DNA of 64,000 bases from Lentibacillus sp. Marseille-P4043. Its GTDB lineage: Bacteria; Bacillota; Bacilli; Bacillales; Amphibacillaceae. Below the pieces are notes generated by a model. The model saw only the letters and a program-made list of their open reading frames with translations, made no database searches and had not been told where the DNA came from. The position numbers were made by a program, and so were the translations under genes. Below, piece after piece: positions 1 through 12,226 of this stretch; positions within the stretch are counted from its first letter, which is position 1; every line of letters begins with the position of its first letter. The stretch spans positions 3,095,366 through 3,159,365 of the forward strand of contig NZ_LT984884.1 in NCBI RefSeq assembly GCF_900258515.1, read 5' to 3'.

Positions 1-1253
1 TTAAGACCGATTTTTCGTGCAGCAACTAATAACGCTCCGTCTGTAGGATCACCATCAACATAATACTTTCCCTTTTTGATTTTCAATTCCGCATGATTAC
101 AAAGCATGCCATATAAAAGCATCGATTCTAAATTTGGAAATTTATCATTAACCTTTTCTTTATCACGAAAATAATCACCACGAATATCATAACCGTCACC
201 GGTGACATATAAATGTTCCCCATTTAAAAAGAGTTCTTTTACCGTCATTTGGTTTTCCGTCATTGTCCCTGTTTTGTCGGAACAAATTACAGAAGCGCTA
301 CCAAGCGTTTCAACAGCCGATAGTTTTCGGACGATTGCTTTTTTCCGTATCATCCGCTGGACACCTAACGATAATGCAACAGTTACAATTGCCGGTAACC
401 CTTCCGGAATTGCTGCAACTGCAAGCGATACACCAGCTAAAAACATATTGTAAACCGGATGGCCTTGATAAACGCCGACAACAACAACTAATGCCGTTAA
501 TGCCAATGCGACAAAAATTAGGATTTTACCTAATTCGGCAAGTTTATTTTCTAAAGGAGTAATAATTTTCTTCGTTTTAACCATTAATGAGGCTATCTGT
601 CCCATTACCGTATTCATGCCTGTTCCTACAACAATCCCCTTACCGGCTCCTCTTGTAACCAATGTTCCCATAAACGCCATATTCACTTGATCTTGTGGGT
701 CAAGGTGATCACGCGATATTGACGAAGCGTGTTTCATAACCGGTAATGATTCGCCTGTTAGTGCGGACTCTTCCGTTTCCATGCTATTTGATTGGATAAT
801 CCGAATATCGGCCGGAATTCGATCTCCACTAGAAACACGAATAACATCACCTGCGACAATTTCTTGCGACGGGACTTTTTCCCACTCTCCATCACGTAAA
901 ACTGTGGCAACTGGTGCCGATAACTCCTTTAATTTAGCTAGCGATTTTTCAGCTTTTTGTTCCTGGAAATAACCGATGAACCCGTTCACAATAACGATAA
1001 CCATTATCGCTATAGCATCAACAAATTCACCTAACAAACCCGCTATTAATGTTGCCGCAAGTAAAACGAGCACCATAAAGTCTTGAAATTGTTTTAAAAA
1101 CAGCAACCATCTGGACGTACCCTTTTCTTCTTCCAGTACGTTTGGACCAAGTTGCTTTAAGCGCTCGTCAGCTTGTTTGCCAGGTAAACCTTTGTCTGCT
1201 GCCACATTTAGCTTTTGTTCAACATGATCTACATCTAATTGATACCATCTCAT
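1..1253 (-). CDS. P-type calcium-transporting ATPase, partial (C-terminal part beyond window)
   Basis: ATP-driven cation (probably Ca2+) export pump of the plasma membrane, YloB/PMR1-like. About 417 N-terminal residues are visible. They begin MRWYQLDVDHVEQKL after a GGAGG ribosome site, giving a start at 1253. The cation_ATPase_N region is followed by membrane helices, the actuator TGES motif, the PEGLPA motif of helix M4 and the phosphorylation motif CSDKTGT. The phosphoaspartate codon lies at 276-278, about residue 326. The frame is open to the window edge, so the nucleotide-binding domain end and the C-terminal helices are not seen. PEGLPA supports Ca2+/Mn2+ rather than heavy metal transport. 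It is divergent from rqcH, as yloB neighbours yloA in Bacillus. Confident on family, moderate on substrate. Confidence 0.9.
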   Translation of the reverse strand, partial: MRWYQLDVDHVEQKLNVAADKGLPGKQADERLKQLGPNVLEEEKGTSRWLLFLKQFQDFMVLVLLAATLIAGLLGEFVDAIAIMVIVIVNGFIGYFQEQKAEKSLAKLKELSAPVATVLRDGEWEKVPSQEIVAGDVIRVSSGDRIPADIRIIQSNSMETEESALTGESLPVMKHASSISRDHLDPQDQVNMAFMGTLVTRGAGKGIVVGTGMNTVMGQIASLMVKTKKIITPLENKLAELGKILIFVALALTALVVVVGVYQGHPVYNMFLAGVSLAVAAIPEGLPAIVTVALSLGVQRMIRKKAIVRKLSAVETLGSASVICSDKTGTMTENQMTVKELFLNGEHLYVTGDGYDIRGDYFRDKEKVNDKFPNLESMLLYGMLCNHAELKIKKGKYYVDGDPTDGALLVAARKIGL

Positions 1254-1352
1254 CTGAGCATTCCTCCAAATTCACCTGCACACTTTTTTTACACATTGGT
1301 TGAACATGTCAATCCTTTATTCATTTCTATGCAGACTCGTCCTAAAAAATGC

Positions 1353-1358
1353 TATAAT
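1353..1358 (+). promoter_or_regulatory. Possible -10 box for rqcH
   Basis: TATAAT lies 20 bases before the rqcH start codon. The matching -35 region is poor. If used, the leader would be very short and begin almost at the Shine-Dalgarno sequence (GAAGAGGTGAT). Confidence 0.35.
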
Positions 1359-1377
1359 TGCTTGAAGAGGTGATCGT

Positions 1378-3090
1378 ATGCCATTTGATGGAATTGTTAC
1401 TCGTGCAGTGACAGAAGAATTAAAGAACAATATACTCCCAGGAAAAATCACAAAAATTTATCAGCCAACAGCAACTGAACTTGTTTTAACGGTCCGGAGT
1501 CAGGGAGAAAACCACTCGTTATTATTATCCATTCACCCAACATATGCCCGTTTTCACGTCACAGCTGATGATTATAAAAATCCAACAGAGCCACCAATGT
1601 TTTGTATGCTCCTTCGTAAACATTTATCCGGAGCTATAATTGAGTCGGTTGAACAATTTGGAATGGAACGAATTGTAACGTTCACAGTTAAAACGCGAAA
1701 TGAAATTGGAGACATCGCGTACAAAACACTAGTTATCGAGTTAATGGGAAAACATAGTAATGTGATGCTGGTTGATCAGGAAAAAGGACATATCATTGAT
1801 AGTCTGAAACATGTCCCGATAGCACAAAATCGTTATCGAACCATTTTGCCTGGACATGATTACAAGTTGCCGCCTAGTCAAGGTAAATTAAACCCACTAG
1901 AAATAGATGGACAGGAATTGATAAAAAAACTAGATTTTAACGCTGGCAAAATTGAAAACCAAATTGTCCAAACGTTACTTGGTGTTTCACCACTTGTTGC
2001 TAAAGAAATTGCATATCGAGCGAATCTTGGTTCAGCAGCTATGTATGGTGAGAAATTTATGGAACTACAGAAATTAATCAGAGCCAATACTTATACACCT
2101 GTTATTTACCAAGGCAAAAAAGAAGACTTCCATGTTTTGCCAATTACTTTACTACAAAATGAACAACAGCCTTTTTCATCAACCAATATGATGCTTGATC
2201 AATTTTATTCAGGAAAAGCAGAACGTGATCGAGTGAAACAACAAGCGAAAGATTTGTATCGGTTTATTAAAAAAGAAAAAGACAAAAATGAACGCAAACT
2301 AAAAAAACACAAAAAAACAGTCAAAAAGGCTGAAGGGGCGGAGAAGTTCCAGCGGCTCGGTGAATTATTGATAGCAAACATGCATACGGTAAAACTTGGT
2401 GATGCAACTGCTGAAGTAATCGATTATTATGATCCTGAACAAAATAGCATTACCATTGAGTTAAATCCCAATAAAACACCAAGTGAAAATGCCCAAGGTT
2501 TCTTTAAAACGTATCAAAAGTTAAAAACATCTAAACAGATGGTCGAGAAGGAAATTGCTAAAACAAATGAAGAAATTACTTATTTGGACCAGCTTTTACA
2601 ACAAATTGATGTAGCTCGCGAGGCTGATATAGAAGAAATACGCGATGAACTCCGTGATGAAGGATATCTGAAAAAACAGCGGCACCGCAAAAAGCAGAAA
2701 AAACAAACAAAACCAAATCCAGAACAATACCTTGCCTCAGACGGAACATTAATTCTGGTCGGAAAAAATAATAAACAAAATGAATATGTAACAATGAAGA
2801 TCGCACACCGTGATGATATATGGTTGCACACGAAAGACATCCCTGGATCACACGTCATCATTCGTGACCGGGAGCCTAGTGAAGATACTTTGTTAGAAGC
2901 AGCAACACTGGCAGCCTATTTCAGTAAATCACAGCAATCTTCATCCGTGCCTGTGGATTATACAAAAATACGTCATGTGAAAAAACCAAATGGCGCCAAG
3001 CCCGGATATGTTACCTATGATAATCAAAAAACAGTTTTTGTCACCCCTAATAAACAAACAGTTGATAAATTAAGAAATAAAAACGGATGA
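1378..3090 (+). CDS. rqcH: RqcH ribosome-quality-control protein (Rqc2/NEMF, FbpA family)
   Basis: Binds stalled 50S-peptidyl-tRNA and recruits tRNA-Ala to add C-terminal alanine tails that mark the nascent chain for degradation; older names are YloA and fibronectin-binding protein FbpA. The 570 residues comprise the NFACT-N domain (about 1-200), a middle helix-hairpin region, a long Lys/Glu-rich coiled coil (about 285-430) and the NFACT-R domain (about 450-565) with the conserved DDIWLHTKDIPGSH segment. The ribosome site is GAGGTGAT. One oddity: the DR pair known at positions 97-98 of the B. subtilis protein reads E97-R98 here. The gene ends inside its terminator stem. Confidence 0.93.
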   Translation: MPFDGIVTRAVTEELKNNILPGKITKIYQPTATELVLTVRSQGENHSLLLSIHPTYARFHVTADDYKNPTEPPMFCMLLRKHLSGAIIESVEQFGMERIVTFTVKTRNEIGDIAYKTLVIELMGKHSNVMLVDQEKGHIIDSLKHVPIAQNRYRTILPGHDYKLPPSQGKLNPLEIDGQELIKKLDFNAGKIENQIVQTLLGVSPLVAKEIAYRANLGSAAMYGEKFMELQKLIRANTYTPVIYQGKKEDFHVLPITLLQNEQQPFSSTNMMLDQFYSGKAERDRVKQQAKDLYRFIKKEKDKNERKLKKHKKTVKKAEGAEKFQRLGELLIANMHTVKLGDATAEVIDYYDPEQNSITIELNPNKTPSENAQGFFKTYQKLKTSKQMVEKEIAKTNEEITYLDQLLQQIDVAREADIEEIRDELRDEGYLKKQRHRKKQKKQTKPNPEQYLASDGTLILVGKNNKQNEYVTMKIAHRDDIWLHTKDIPGSHVIIRDREPSEDTLLEAATLAAYFSKSQQSSSVPVDYTKIRHVKKPNGAKPGYVTYDNQKTVFVTPNKQTVDKLRNKNG

Positions 3091-3117
3091 TTCGTCGTTA
3101 GAATCATCCGTTTTTTT
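3079..3117. terminator. Bidirectional intrinsic terminator between rqcH and ohr
   Basis: Inverted repeat AAACGGATGATTC / GAATCATCCGTTT with a 7-base loop and a T run. The stop codon of rqcH is part of the left arm. The A-rich left flank also allows termination of the convergent ohr transcript. Confidence 0.85.
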
Positions 3118-3180
3118 ATGGTAAGGGATTATAAAATTTGGCTCTAATTTGTTTCGAACTGGAATAGCCACGTTCAACTC

Positions 3181-3600
3181 CTACACTGCTTTTGGATTCA
3201 ATTTTACGTCAATATTTCCCCGTGTAGCTTTTGAATATGGGCATGCTTGATGAGCATCTTCCGCTAATTGTTGGGCATCTTCGGGATTCACGCCTTGTAT
3301 TTCAATATTCAGTGTAACGGCAATCTTAAATCCATCATCTTCCGGGTCCTTGCAAAAGCTTACTTCTGCATTTGTTTCCGAATCTATTTTTTTATGTTGT
3401 TGAGATGCTACTAGATTTAATGCACCATCAAAACATGCAGAATACGCTGCAGCAAAAAGCTGTTCCGGATTTGATCCTTTAGCTACCTGATTATTTGCCG
3501 GGTTAACAAGTTTAAGATCAATTAAACCATCATCAGATTTAACATGACCATCTCGTCCATTTTTTGCAGTTGCACTTGACGTAAAAATTACATTACTCAT
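3181..3600 (-). CDS. ohr: Organic hydroperoxide resistance protein (Ohr/OsmC family)
   Basis: Thiol peroxidase that reduces organic and fatty-acid hydroperoxides in the cytoplasm, normally recycled by lipoylated proteins. At 139 residues it has the usual Ohr length. Both reactive cysteines are visible: Cys56 in YSACFDGAL and Cys120 in HQACPYSKATRG. The conserved Arg (R16) and the Glu in NPEQLFAAAYSAC (E46) that organise the active site are also present. Start is supported by AGGAGTG. No OhrR-type regulator is adjacent, so whether it is stress- or peroxide-controlled cannot be told. Long repeat A begins about 30 bases upstream of its start codon. Confidence 0.92.
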   Translation of the reverse strand: MSNVIFTSSATAKNGRDGHVKSDDGLIDLKLVNPANNQVAKGSNPEQLFAAAYSACFDGALNLVASQQHKKIDSETNAEVSFCKDPEDDGFKIAVTLNIEIQGVNPEDAQQLAEDAHQACPYSKATRGNIDVKLNPKAV

Positions 3601-3629
3601 ACTAGGAACACTCCTTTACAGTTATATAA

Positions 3630-4232
3630 AGCTGTATTCAAAAAGATTGCTGTTTTTTTACATAGTAGATATAAACTGCGCACTAATTACCGTTACGGAA
3701 ATACACTTCGCTTTCCGGGGGCTCGCGATGAGCCTCCACGTGAGAAAACCACTCACTTTGGTGTCTCATCGTCTTCGCTTTCCCCCAGGAGTCTACGTGT
3801 ATTTCCTCCACTGGTGTTGTGATTTAAAAACTCATTACATTCAGCTTTTGCTTGAGTGAATTTCTGTCCAAGGGTGAAAAAGCCTTGTGTAACGTTTAGA
3901 ATCCATGGCTTTTCCCCTGTCGATAATCAGAGCACAACTACCAGCGGAGGCAGAATACGTAGACTCCTTGAAAATACAGTTCGATTTTCTGCGTGCGATG
4001 TAACGCTGCCGAAGCATTCCTTGTCCTGCGGGAACAGCACGAGTCTGAAGACCCCGCAGGAAGTGGTTTTCTTCCGAGGAGGCTGAAGCCGTGCCCGCGG
4101 AAAGCGAAGTATTCTGCCGGAGCGGAATTCAGGCATTGCATCATCATTGTTACGAAAGGAAATTTCACTGTGTCGCAGTTTACATCAACTACGAAATTAA
4201 AAAGCAACAAACATTATGAAAAGAGCCTTATA
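3630..4232. repeat. Long modular hairpin repeat, copy A
   Basis: About 600 bp, GC-richer than the flanks and nearly identical to copy B at 15499-16130 except that it lacks a 34-bp cassette. It contains two inverted GC-rich modules. The left one is closed by GGAAATACAC (3697-3706) and GTGTATTTCC (3797-3806). The right one is closed by GGCAGAATAC (3949-3958) and GTATTCTGCC (4109-4118). The outer ends are also imperfect inverted repeats (around TAGATATAAACTGCGCA on the left and its complement near 4175-4195). Open frames inside it follow the repeat symmetry and are not credible genes. No transposase is present. It separates ohr from the lysR gene. Confidence 0.85.
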
Positions 4233-4267
4233 TGATTGTTTGTTCCTTTATTTTCATGTAATTAAAC

Positions 4268-5128
4268 TTAAAGAAATGTTTTGGCGATGATCGTTTCAAT
4301 AAAACGGTCAACCTGGGGTAATTTGCGAACACCCTCCTGATAGCAAACCCATGTATCCCTTGTTACATTTTCACCATTCAATTTTAGCGGAACATGTGGA
4401 TATTCATCCATCATTTTATCGGAGACACTTTCTGGTAATACCGCCATACCTAGTCCCTCTTTCATAAACTGTTTACACGTCTCGATCTGATCAACTGTAA
4501 TCGTCTTTAACGGTTTAATTTGCTCCTGATGGTGAAAAAGCCAATTATCTACTGATTCATGCATGCTATCATCACTTTTGAACGAAATTAATGGTCTTTC
4601 TTTTACGTTATCTTTAGGAAAAGGTTCCGTATCAAATATATACAATGGATCGTTAAATAACGGTTTGCATGTAGACTCTTTAAACGTTTCGCCACGAATG
4701 ATACAGACATGATAATTTTTATGTTTTCGTTTAATATCTTCACTTAGCCCTGTTTCAAGATCAATAGCTACTTTGGGATAACTTTGTGTGAATTCTGCCA
4801 AAATAGCCGGTAAAAATCGTTGACTAATCAGAGATGAGCAAGCAATCGAGATAGTTCCTTGCACATCTTCACTTGATTGAGCCAACTGATTTTTTAAGAA
4901 TTCCTCCCGTTCCATCACTTTTTTCGCGTGCTCCATAATCAATTCTCCAGCAGGCGTTAAAACTAAGCTCTTGGAAGTACGAATAAAGATAGTCTGACCG
5001 AAATATTCCTCAATAAACTTAAGCCGTTGCGTAACAGCCGGCTGTGATATTAGGATTGCTTTTGCTGTTCCACGTATTGTGCCAATCTCATTTAATTTTA
5101 ATAATAAAGCATAGTCATCAATTTTCAT
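4268..5128 (-). CDS. LysR-family transcriptional regulator
   Basis: DNA-binding regulator of 286 residues. The N-terminal winged helix-turn-helix (about residues 1-60) includes GTIRGTAKAILISQPAVTQR. It is followed by a LysR substrate-binding domain (about 88-280). AGGAGGT lies directly against an upstream ATG at 5134, so the ATG at 5128, six bases further, is the likelier start. It is divergent from the damaged methyltransferase gene, with a dyad between them, so it probably controls itself and possibly that gene. The effector is unknown. Confidence 0.85.
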   Translation of the reverse strand: MKIDDYALLLKLNEIGTIRGTAKAILISQPAVTQRLKFIEEYFGQTIFIRTSKSLVLTPAGELIMEHAKKVMEREEFLKNQLAQSSEDVQGTISIACSSLISQRFLPAILAEFTQSYPKVAIDLETGLSEDIKRKHKNYHVCIIRGETFKESTCKPLFNDPLYIFDTEPFPKDNVKERPLISFKSDDSMHESVDNWLFHHQEQIKPLKTITVDQIETCKQFMKEGLGMAVLPESVSDKMMDEYPHVPLKLNGENVTRDTWVCYQEGVRKLPQVDRFIETIIAKTFL

Positions 5129-5146
5129 TACCATACCTCCTATTCG

Positions 5147-5168
5147 ATAAGTATTTATTATTACTTAT
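5147..5168. promoter_or_regulatory. Dyad in the lysR/methyltransferase divergent promoter region, possible LysR operator
   Basis: ATAAGTA and TACTTAT are separated by 8 bases. This fits the interrupted T-N11-A type dyad bound by LysR proteins and lies between the two divergent starts. Inferred from position and symmetry only. Confidence 0.4.
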
Positions 5169-5247
5169 GATTATAAACTAATATTTTACTTATTGCACTT
5201 CGAAGCATATGATACCAATTAAGAAGTATCTTTTGGAGGTGAAACTT

Positions 5248-6006
5248 TTGAAAGAAAAGGATTATGTGAAACAGGTTTTTGCAAAAAATAAGGAGGCATA
5301 TGTAAGTAGTTCAACACATGCAAACGGAAACGATTTAGCAGTGATGATCGAATGACTTGATACTAAATCAACGATGAAAGTACTCGATATTGCCACTGGG
5401 GGAGGGCATGTCGCAAAACAATTGGCGAAACATGTAAACGAGGTAATAGCAACAGACCTTACAAAAGAAATGTTGGAGAACACCGCAAAACATCTAAAGG
5501 CCTATCAGAATATTTCTTACGCAGTTGCCGATGCCGAAAATTTACCATTTCATGATAGCATGTTCGATATTATAACGTGCAGGATTGCAGCACATCATTT
5601 TCCCAATCCAGAAAAATTTATTTCAGAAGTGAAGCGCGTTCTAAAACCTGACGGGCAATTTCTTTTTATCGATAACATTGCACCAGAAGACAATGCTTTA
5701 GACCAGTTTAATAATACTTTAGAAAAAATGCGTGATTATAGTCATGTCCGATCGCGTTTAGTTTCAGAATGGAAGAAAATCTTTCGCGATAACGATTTGA
5801 CAATCATGAAAGAGATGACACGAAAGAAAACATTACCTTACAAAGAGTGGGTTAGAAGAACGGTGGACAATCAGGAGAAGATAAATGGAATAACACAATA
5901 TATACTAAATTCATCTGATGAGGTACAATACTACTTCCAGGTGAAAATGGAAAACAATGATATCCAATCCTTTGCTATAGATGAGTGGATGGTATTGGCC
6001 AAGTAA
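5248..6006 (+). pseudogene. Class I SAM-dependent methyltransferase interrupted by an in-frame TGA
   Basis: Starting at the TTG at 5248 after GGAGGTGAAAC, the frame reads LKEKDYVKQVFAKNKEAYVS and then hits TGA at 5353-5355 in the context IE-stop-LDTKS. It then continues open to 6006. Related methyltransferases have tryptophan (IEWL) at this point, so a single TGG to TGA change explains the stop. Downstream motif I is intact (VLDIATGGGHVAKQL), as are the acidic motif and the post-II motif VLKPDGQF. The full product would be 252 residues with the stop read through. An internal ATG at 5374 lacks a ribosome site and would lose the N-terminal helix. It is either a recent pseudogene or depends on UGA readthrough. 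Substrate unknown (UbiE/YcgJ-like group). Confidence 0.75.
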
Positions 6007-6011
6007 ACGTC

Positions 6012-6044
6012 AAACGGCAACTATCATTTGTATAGTTGCCGTTT
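6012..6044. terminator. Bidirectional terminator, end of pyr operon
   Basis: AAACGGCAACTAT / ATAGTTGCCGTTT hairpin between the convergent methyltransferase and pyrE genes, with T-rich or A-rich flanks suitable on both strands. Confidence 0.85.
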
Positions 6045-6057
6045 GTTTAATTTGAAA

Positions 6058-6655
6058 CTAAAGGGAATTGCGCCATGCCTGTAATTCTTGATATTCTGCA
6101 TCATTAATTGACTCATCCTCAATCAATAAATTCAGTATTTCATCATAATCCGTTATTGTTTGATAGGCTAGTCTTGCTTCAGAAAATTGTTCCCTTGATT
6201 TTGTCAGCCCATATGTGAAAATGGCGAATACTCCAAGCACATTAGCACCTGCTTGCTGTAGTGCCTTAGCTGCTTCAATTGATGATCCGCCTGTTGAAAT
6301 CAAATCTTCAATAAGAATAACATGTTGTCCTTTATCCAACTGTCCCTCGATTTGATTTCCCTTGCCATGCCCTTTTGGTTTTGATCTAACGTAAACCATC
6401 GGCAAATTAAGCTTCTCGGAAATCCAGGCGGCATGTGGGATGCCAGCTGTCGCGCAACCTGCGATCACGTCAGGCTTTTTATCCAGTTTTTCAACCAAAT
6501 CCACGAACGCTTCAGCTATTTTCTTGCGTATTTCTGGATATGACATTGTCAGCCGATTATCACAATAAATAGGTGACTTTATCCCGGAAGTCCATGTAAA
6601 ATAATGATTCGTTTTAATTTGTACCGCTTTTATGTCTAATAAATCCCGTGCTATT

Positions 6656-6672
<17 letters not shown>
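6058..6672 (-). CDS. pyrE: Orotate phosphoribosyltransferase
   Basis: Converts orotate and PRPP to OMP, the fifth step of UMP synthesis. 204 residues with the PRPP-binding motif VILIEDLISTGGSS and the flexible-loop region RSKPKGHGKGNQIEGQ. An upstream in-frame ATG exists, but AAAGGAGTGGGGA directly precedes the ATG at 6672 (MGLNREIA), which matches known PyrE N-termini. The start lies inside the end of pyrF (17-base overlap), so the two are translationally coupled. Last gene of the pyr operon. Confidence 0.95.
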
Positions 6673-9025
<2,353 letters not shown>

Positions 9026-9029
<4 letters not shown>

Positions 9030-12000
9030 GATAAGACAACTTTCTTGCCTGTCAATGGACTAGCACTAAAGGTAGTCGAATCAATCACATTCAAAATGGC
9101 ATTTGCAGTATCTAAATTTGTTAAACAAGCAATACCATGTTCTACCGCTTCCCGGCGAATCCTAAATCCGTCAGATCGAGGCTTTTTGCCAGATGTTAAG
9201 GTGTTAACAACAAATTGCACATCGCCATTTTCAATAATCGATAATACATTTGGTTCATCTGAGCCCACTTTCCCCACCTCGATAACTGGAATGTTATGTT
9301 GTTTTACAAACGAAGCAGTTCCTGTTGTTGCATATAACTGAAAACCTAACTGGTAAAAACGGTTTGCGATTTCCAACACTTCTTGTTTATCCTTATCAGC
9401 CACCGTCAGTAACACTGCACCTTCTTGGGGTATTGATAAGCCAGAAGCTACTAAGCCTTTATAAAGGGCTTTTTCCAATGTTTTATCATGACCAATTGCT
9501 TCCCCGGTCGATTTCATTTCTGGTCCGAGAATGGTGTCAACACTACGTAATTTCTCAAAAGAAAATACTGGCACTTTCACCGAAACAGCATCTTGCTCTG
9601 GTAATATTCCTGATTCATATCCCATACTTGACAATGTCTCACCTAAAATGCATCGTGTTGCTAAGTTTGCCATTGTTACTCCAGTAATTTTACTCAAGAA
9701 TGGGATCGTTCTACTTGCTCGTGGATTAACTTCTAATACATAAACCTCATCATTACGAATAATAAATTGAATATTGATTAACCCTTTTCCATTTAATTCA
9801 CGGGCAATTTTGACGGTTGCATCCATGCACTTTTGTTTCACCGCTTCACTTATACGTTGCGGCGGATAAACTGCTATTGAATCGCCTGAATGGACCCCAG
9901 AACGTTCGATATGTTCCATGATCCCGGGAACAATAACCGTTTCACCATCACTAATGGCATCCACTTCCGCTTCGATACCTGTTATATATTTATCGATCAA
10001 AATCGGATGTTCGTTATCCGTATCATGTGATTTTGCTAAATATGCATGAAGTTCTTCGTCATCATACACAATTTCCATGCGACTGCCACCGATCACGTAT
10101 GACGGCCGAACTAAAACCGGATAGCCGATATCCCGAGCAACTTCTAATGCCTGATTAAGTTTCAGAACCGATTTTCCTTTAGGACGTAATAAATGTAAAT
10201 CATTTAACAACTGCTCAAATTTATCACGATCTTCCGCTTTGTCGATTGCTTCTAAATTTGTGCCTAAAATTGTTACACCACGTCGTTCTAATCCTTCAGC
10301 CAAATTAATTGCTGTCTGACCACCGAATTGAACGATAACCCCTTCAGGCTGTTCCAAATTAATCACATGCATCACATCTTCTAATGTAAGTGGTTCAAAA
10401 TAAAGCTTGTCGGAAATGCTAAAGTCTGTTGACACGGTTTCTGGATTGTTATTCATGATAATCGCTTCATAGCCCATTTCCTTAATTGCCAATACCGAAT
10501 GAACCGTTGCATAGTCAAACTCGATCCCTTGACCGATTCGAATTGGACCAGATCCAAGTACAAGAATTTTCTTACGACCTGATACAATGGATTCATTTTC
10601 TTCTTCATAAGTGCTATAGAAATATGGTGTTTCCGATGCAAATTCTGCTGCACATGTGTCAACCATCTTGTATACAGGGTTAATCTCATGTTGCATCCTC
10701 CGTTCATAAACTTCATCTACGGACGCGTCCCATAAACGGGCAACATGTGTATCGGAAAACCCTAGCTGTTTAGCCTCAGCCAAAATGGTTTGTGACAATG
10801 CATTGTTCCTCAATTTATTTTCCAGTTCAATTAATCTTTCCAATTTAATCAAGAAGAACCGGTCTATTTTCGTCAGTTGAAAAATTTCCTCTATTGTCAT
10901 ACCGCGGCGAATTACTTCAGCAAGGACAAACAATCGTTCATCGTCCGCTTTTTGCAACCTTTTTTTAAGTTCATCAAGCGGAAGCTCTACTAAACTTCTC
11001 AACCAAAGTTCTTCTGTGCCGATATCAAGGGAACGAATCCCCTTTAACAGTGACTCTTCAAAATTACGCCCGATCGACATAACTTCCCCTGTCGCTTTCA
11101 TTTGTGTACCGAGATTACGGTCACCTGTTACAAACTTATCAAATGGAAACCGTGGTATTTTCGTAACCACATAATCAAGGGCAGGTTCAAAACATGCGTA
11201 GGTGTTACCAGTAATAGGATTTATAATTTCATCGAGCGTCAAACCTACTGCAATTTTCGCTGCCATTTTTGCAATCGGGTATCCCGTTGCTTTCGATGCT
11301 AATGCTGACGATCGGCTGACACGCGGATTTACTTCGATAATGTAGTAGTTAAAACTGTCAGGATCAAGTGCCAGCTGTACATTACAGCCTCCTTCAATTT
11401 GTAATTCCCGGATAATTTTTAACGAAGCATTTCGTAGCAATTGATATTCGCGATCACTTAACGTTTGTGATGGTGCAACAACGATTGAATCACCTGTATG
11501 AATTCCGACCGGATCAACGTTTTCCATGTTACATACAACAATTGCCTGATCATTTTTATCGCGCATCACTTCATATTCAATCTCTTTAAAGCCTGCGATA
11601 TTTTTTTCAATTAAACATTGATGAACTGGTGAAAGTGCTAGTCCGTTTCGGGCAATTTCTTTTAACTCTGCTTCACTATAACACATTCCACCACCTGTAC
11701 CTCCCAATGTGTAAGCAGGCCGGACAATAACAGGATAACCAATTTCCCCTGCAAAGTCACACGCTTGATCAACAGTATTAACAATTTGGCTATCTGGTAC
11801 AGGCTCGTTCAATTCTTTCATTAATGACCGAAATTTCTCTCTATCCTCTGCTTTTTGAATCGCATCCAAGGAAGTACCTAGTAACGCAACATCGTATTCT
11901 GCTAAAATACCAGTTGCTTCTAATGCCACTGCTAGATTTAAGCCAGTTTGACCACCTAACGTTGGAAGCAATGCATCCGGTTGTTCTTTACGAATGATTT

Positions 12001-12226
12001 TAATTAAAAACTCTGTTGTAAGTGGCTCCATATATACCTTATCTGCTACAGTGTGATCTGTCATAATTGTAGCAGGATTCGAGTTGGCCAAAATTACATT
12101 GTAGCCTTCTTCTTTTAGGGCCTGACATGCCTGGGTTCCGGAATAATCAAATTCTGCTGCTTGACCGATGACGATAGGACCTGATCCGATTACAAGAATC
12201 TTTTGGATGTTCGTATTTTTAGGCAT
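9026..12226 (-). CDS. carB: Carbamoyl-phosphate synthase large subunit, pyrimidine-specific
   Basis: Makes carbamoyl phosphate from bicarbonate, ATP and ammonia delivered by CarA. 1066 residues: two homologous ATP-grasp halves (about 1-400 and 545-935), each beginning with a GSGPI(V/R)IGQ motif, plus a C-terminal MGS-like allosteric domain. The start at 12226 ([17 protein letters not shown]) follows GAGGAGGAAGTTT; longer in-frame starts have no ribosome site. Its start overlaps the end of carA by eight bases. In Bacilli this operonic copy (PyrAB) is UMP/PRPP regulated. Confidence 0.96.

Noticed and set aside
3630..4232. Insertion sequence with transposase
   Set aside because: No transposase-like frame or DDE motif is present in any copy; they can only be non-autonomous elements or structured DNA/RNA.
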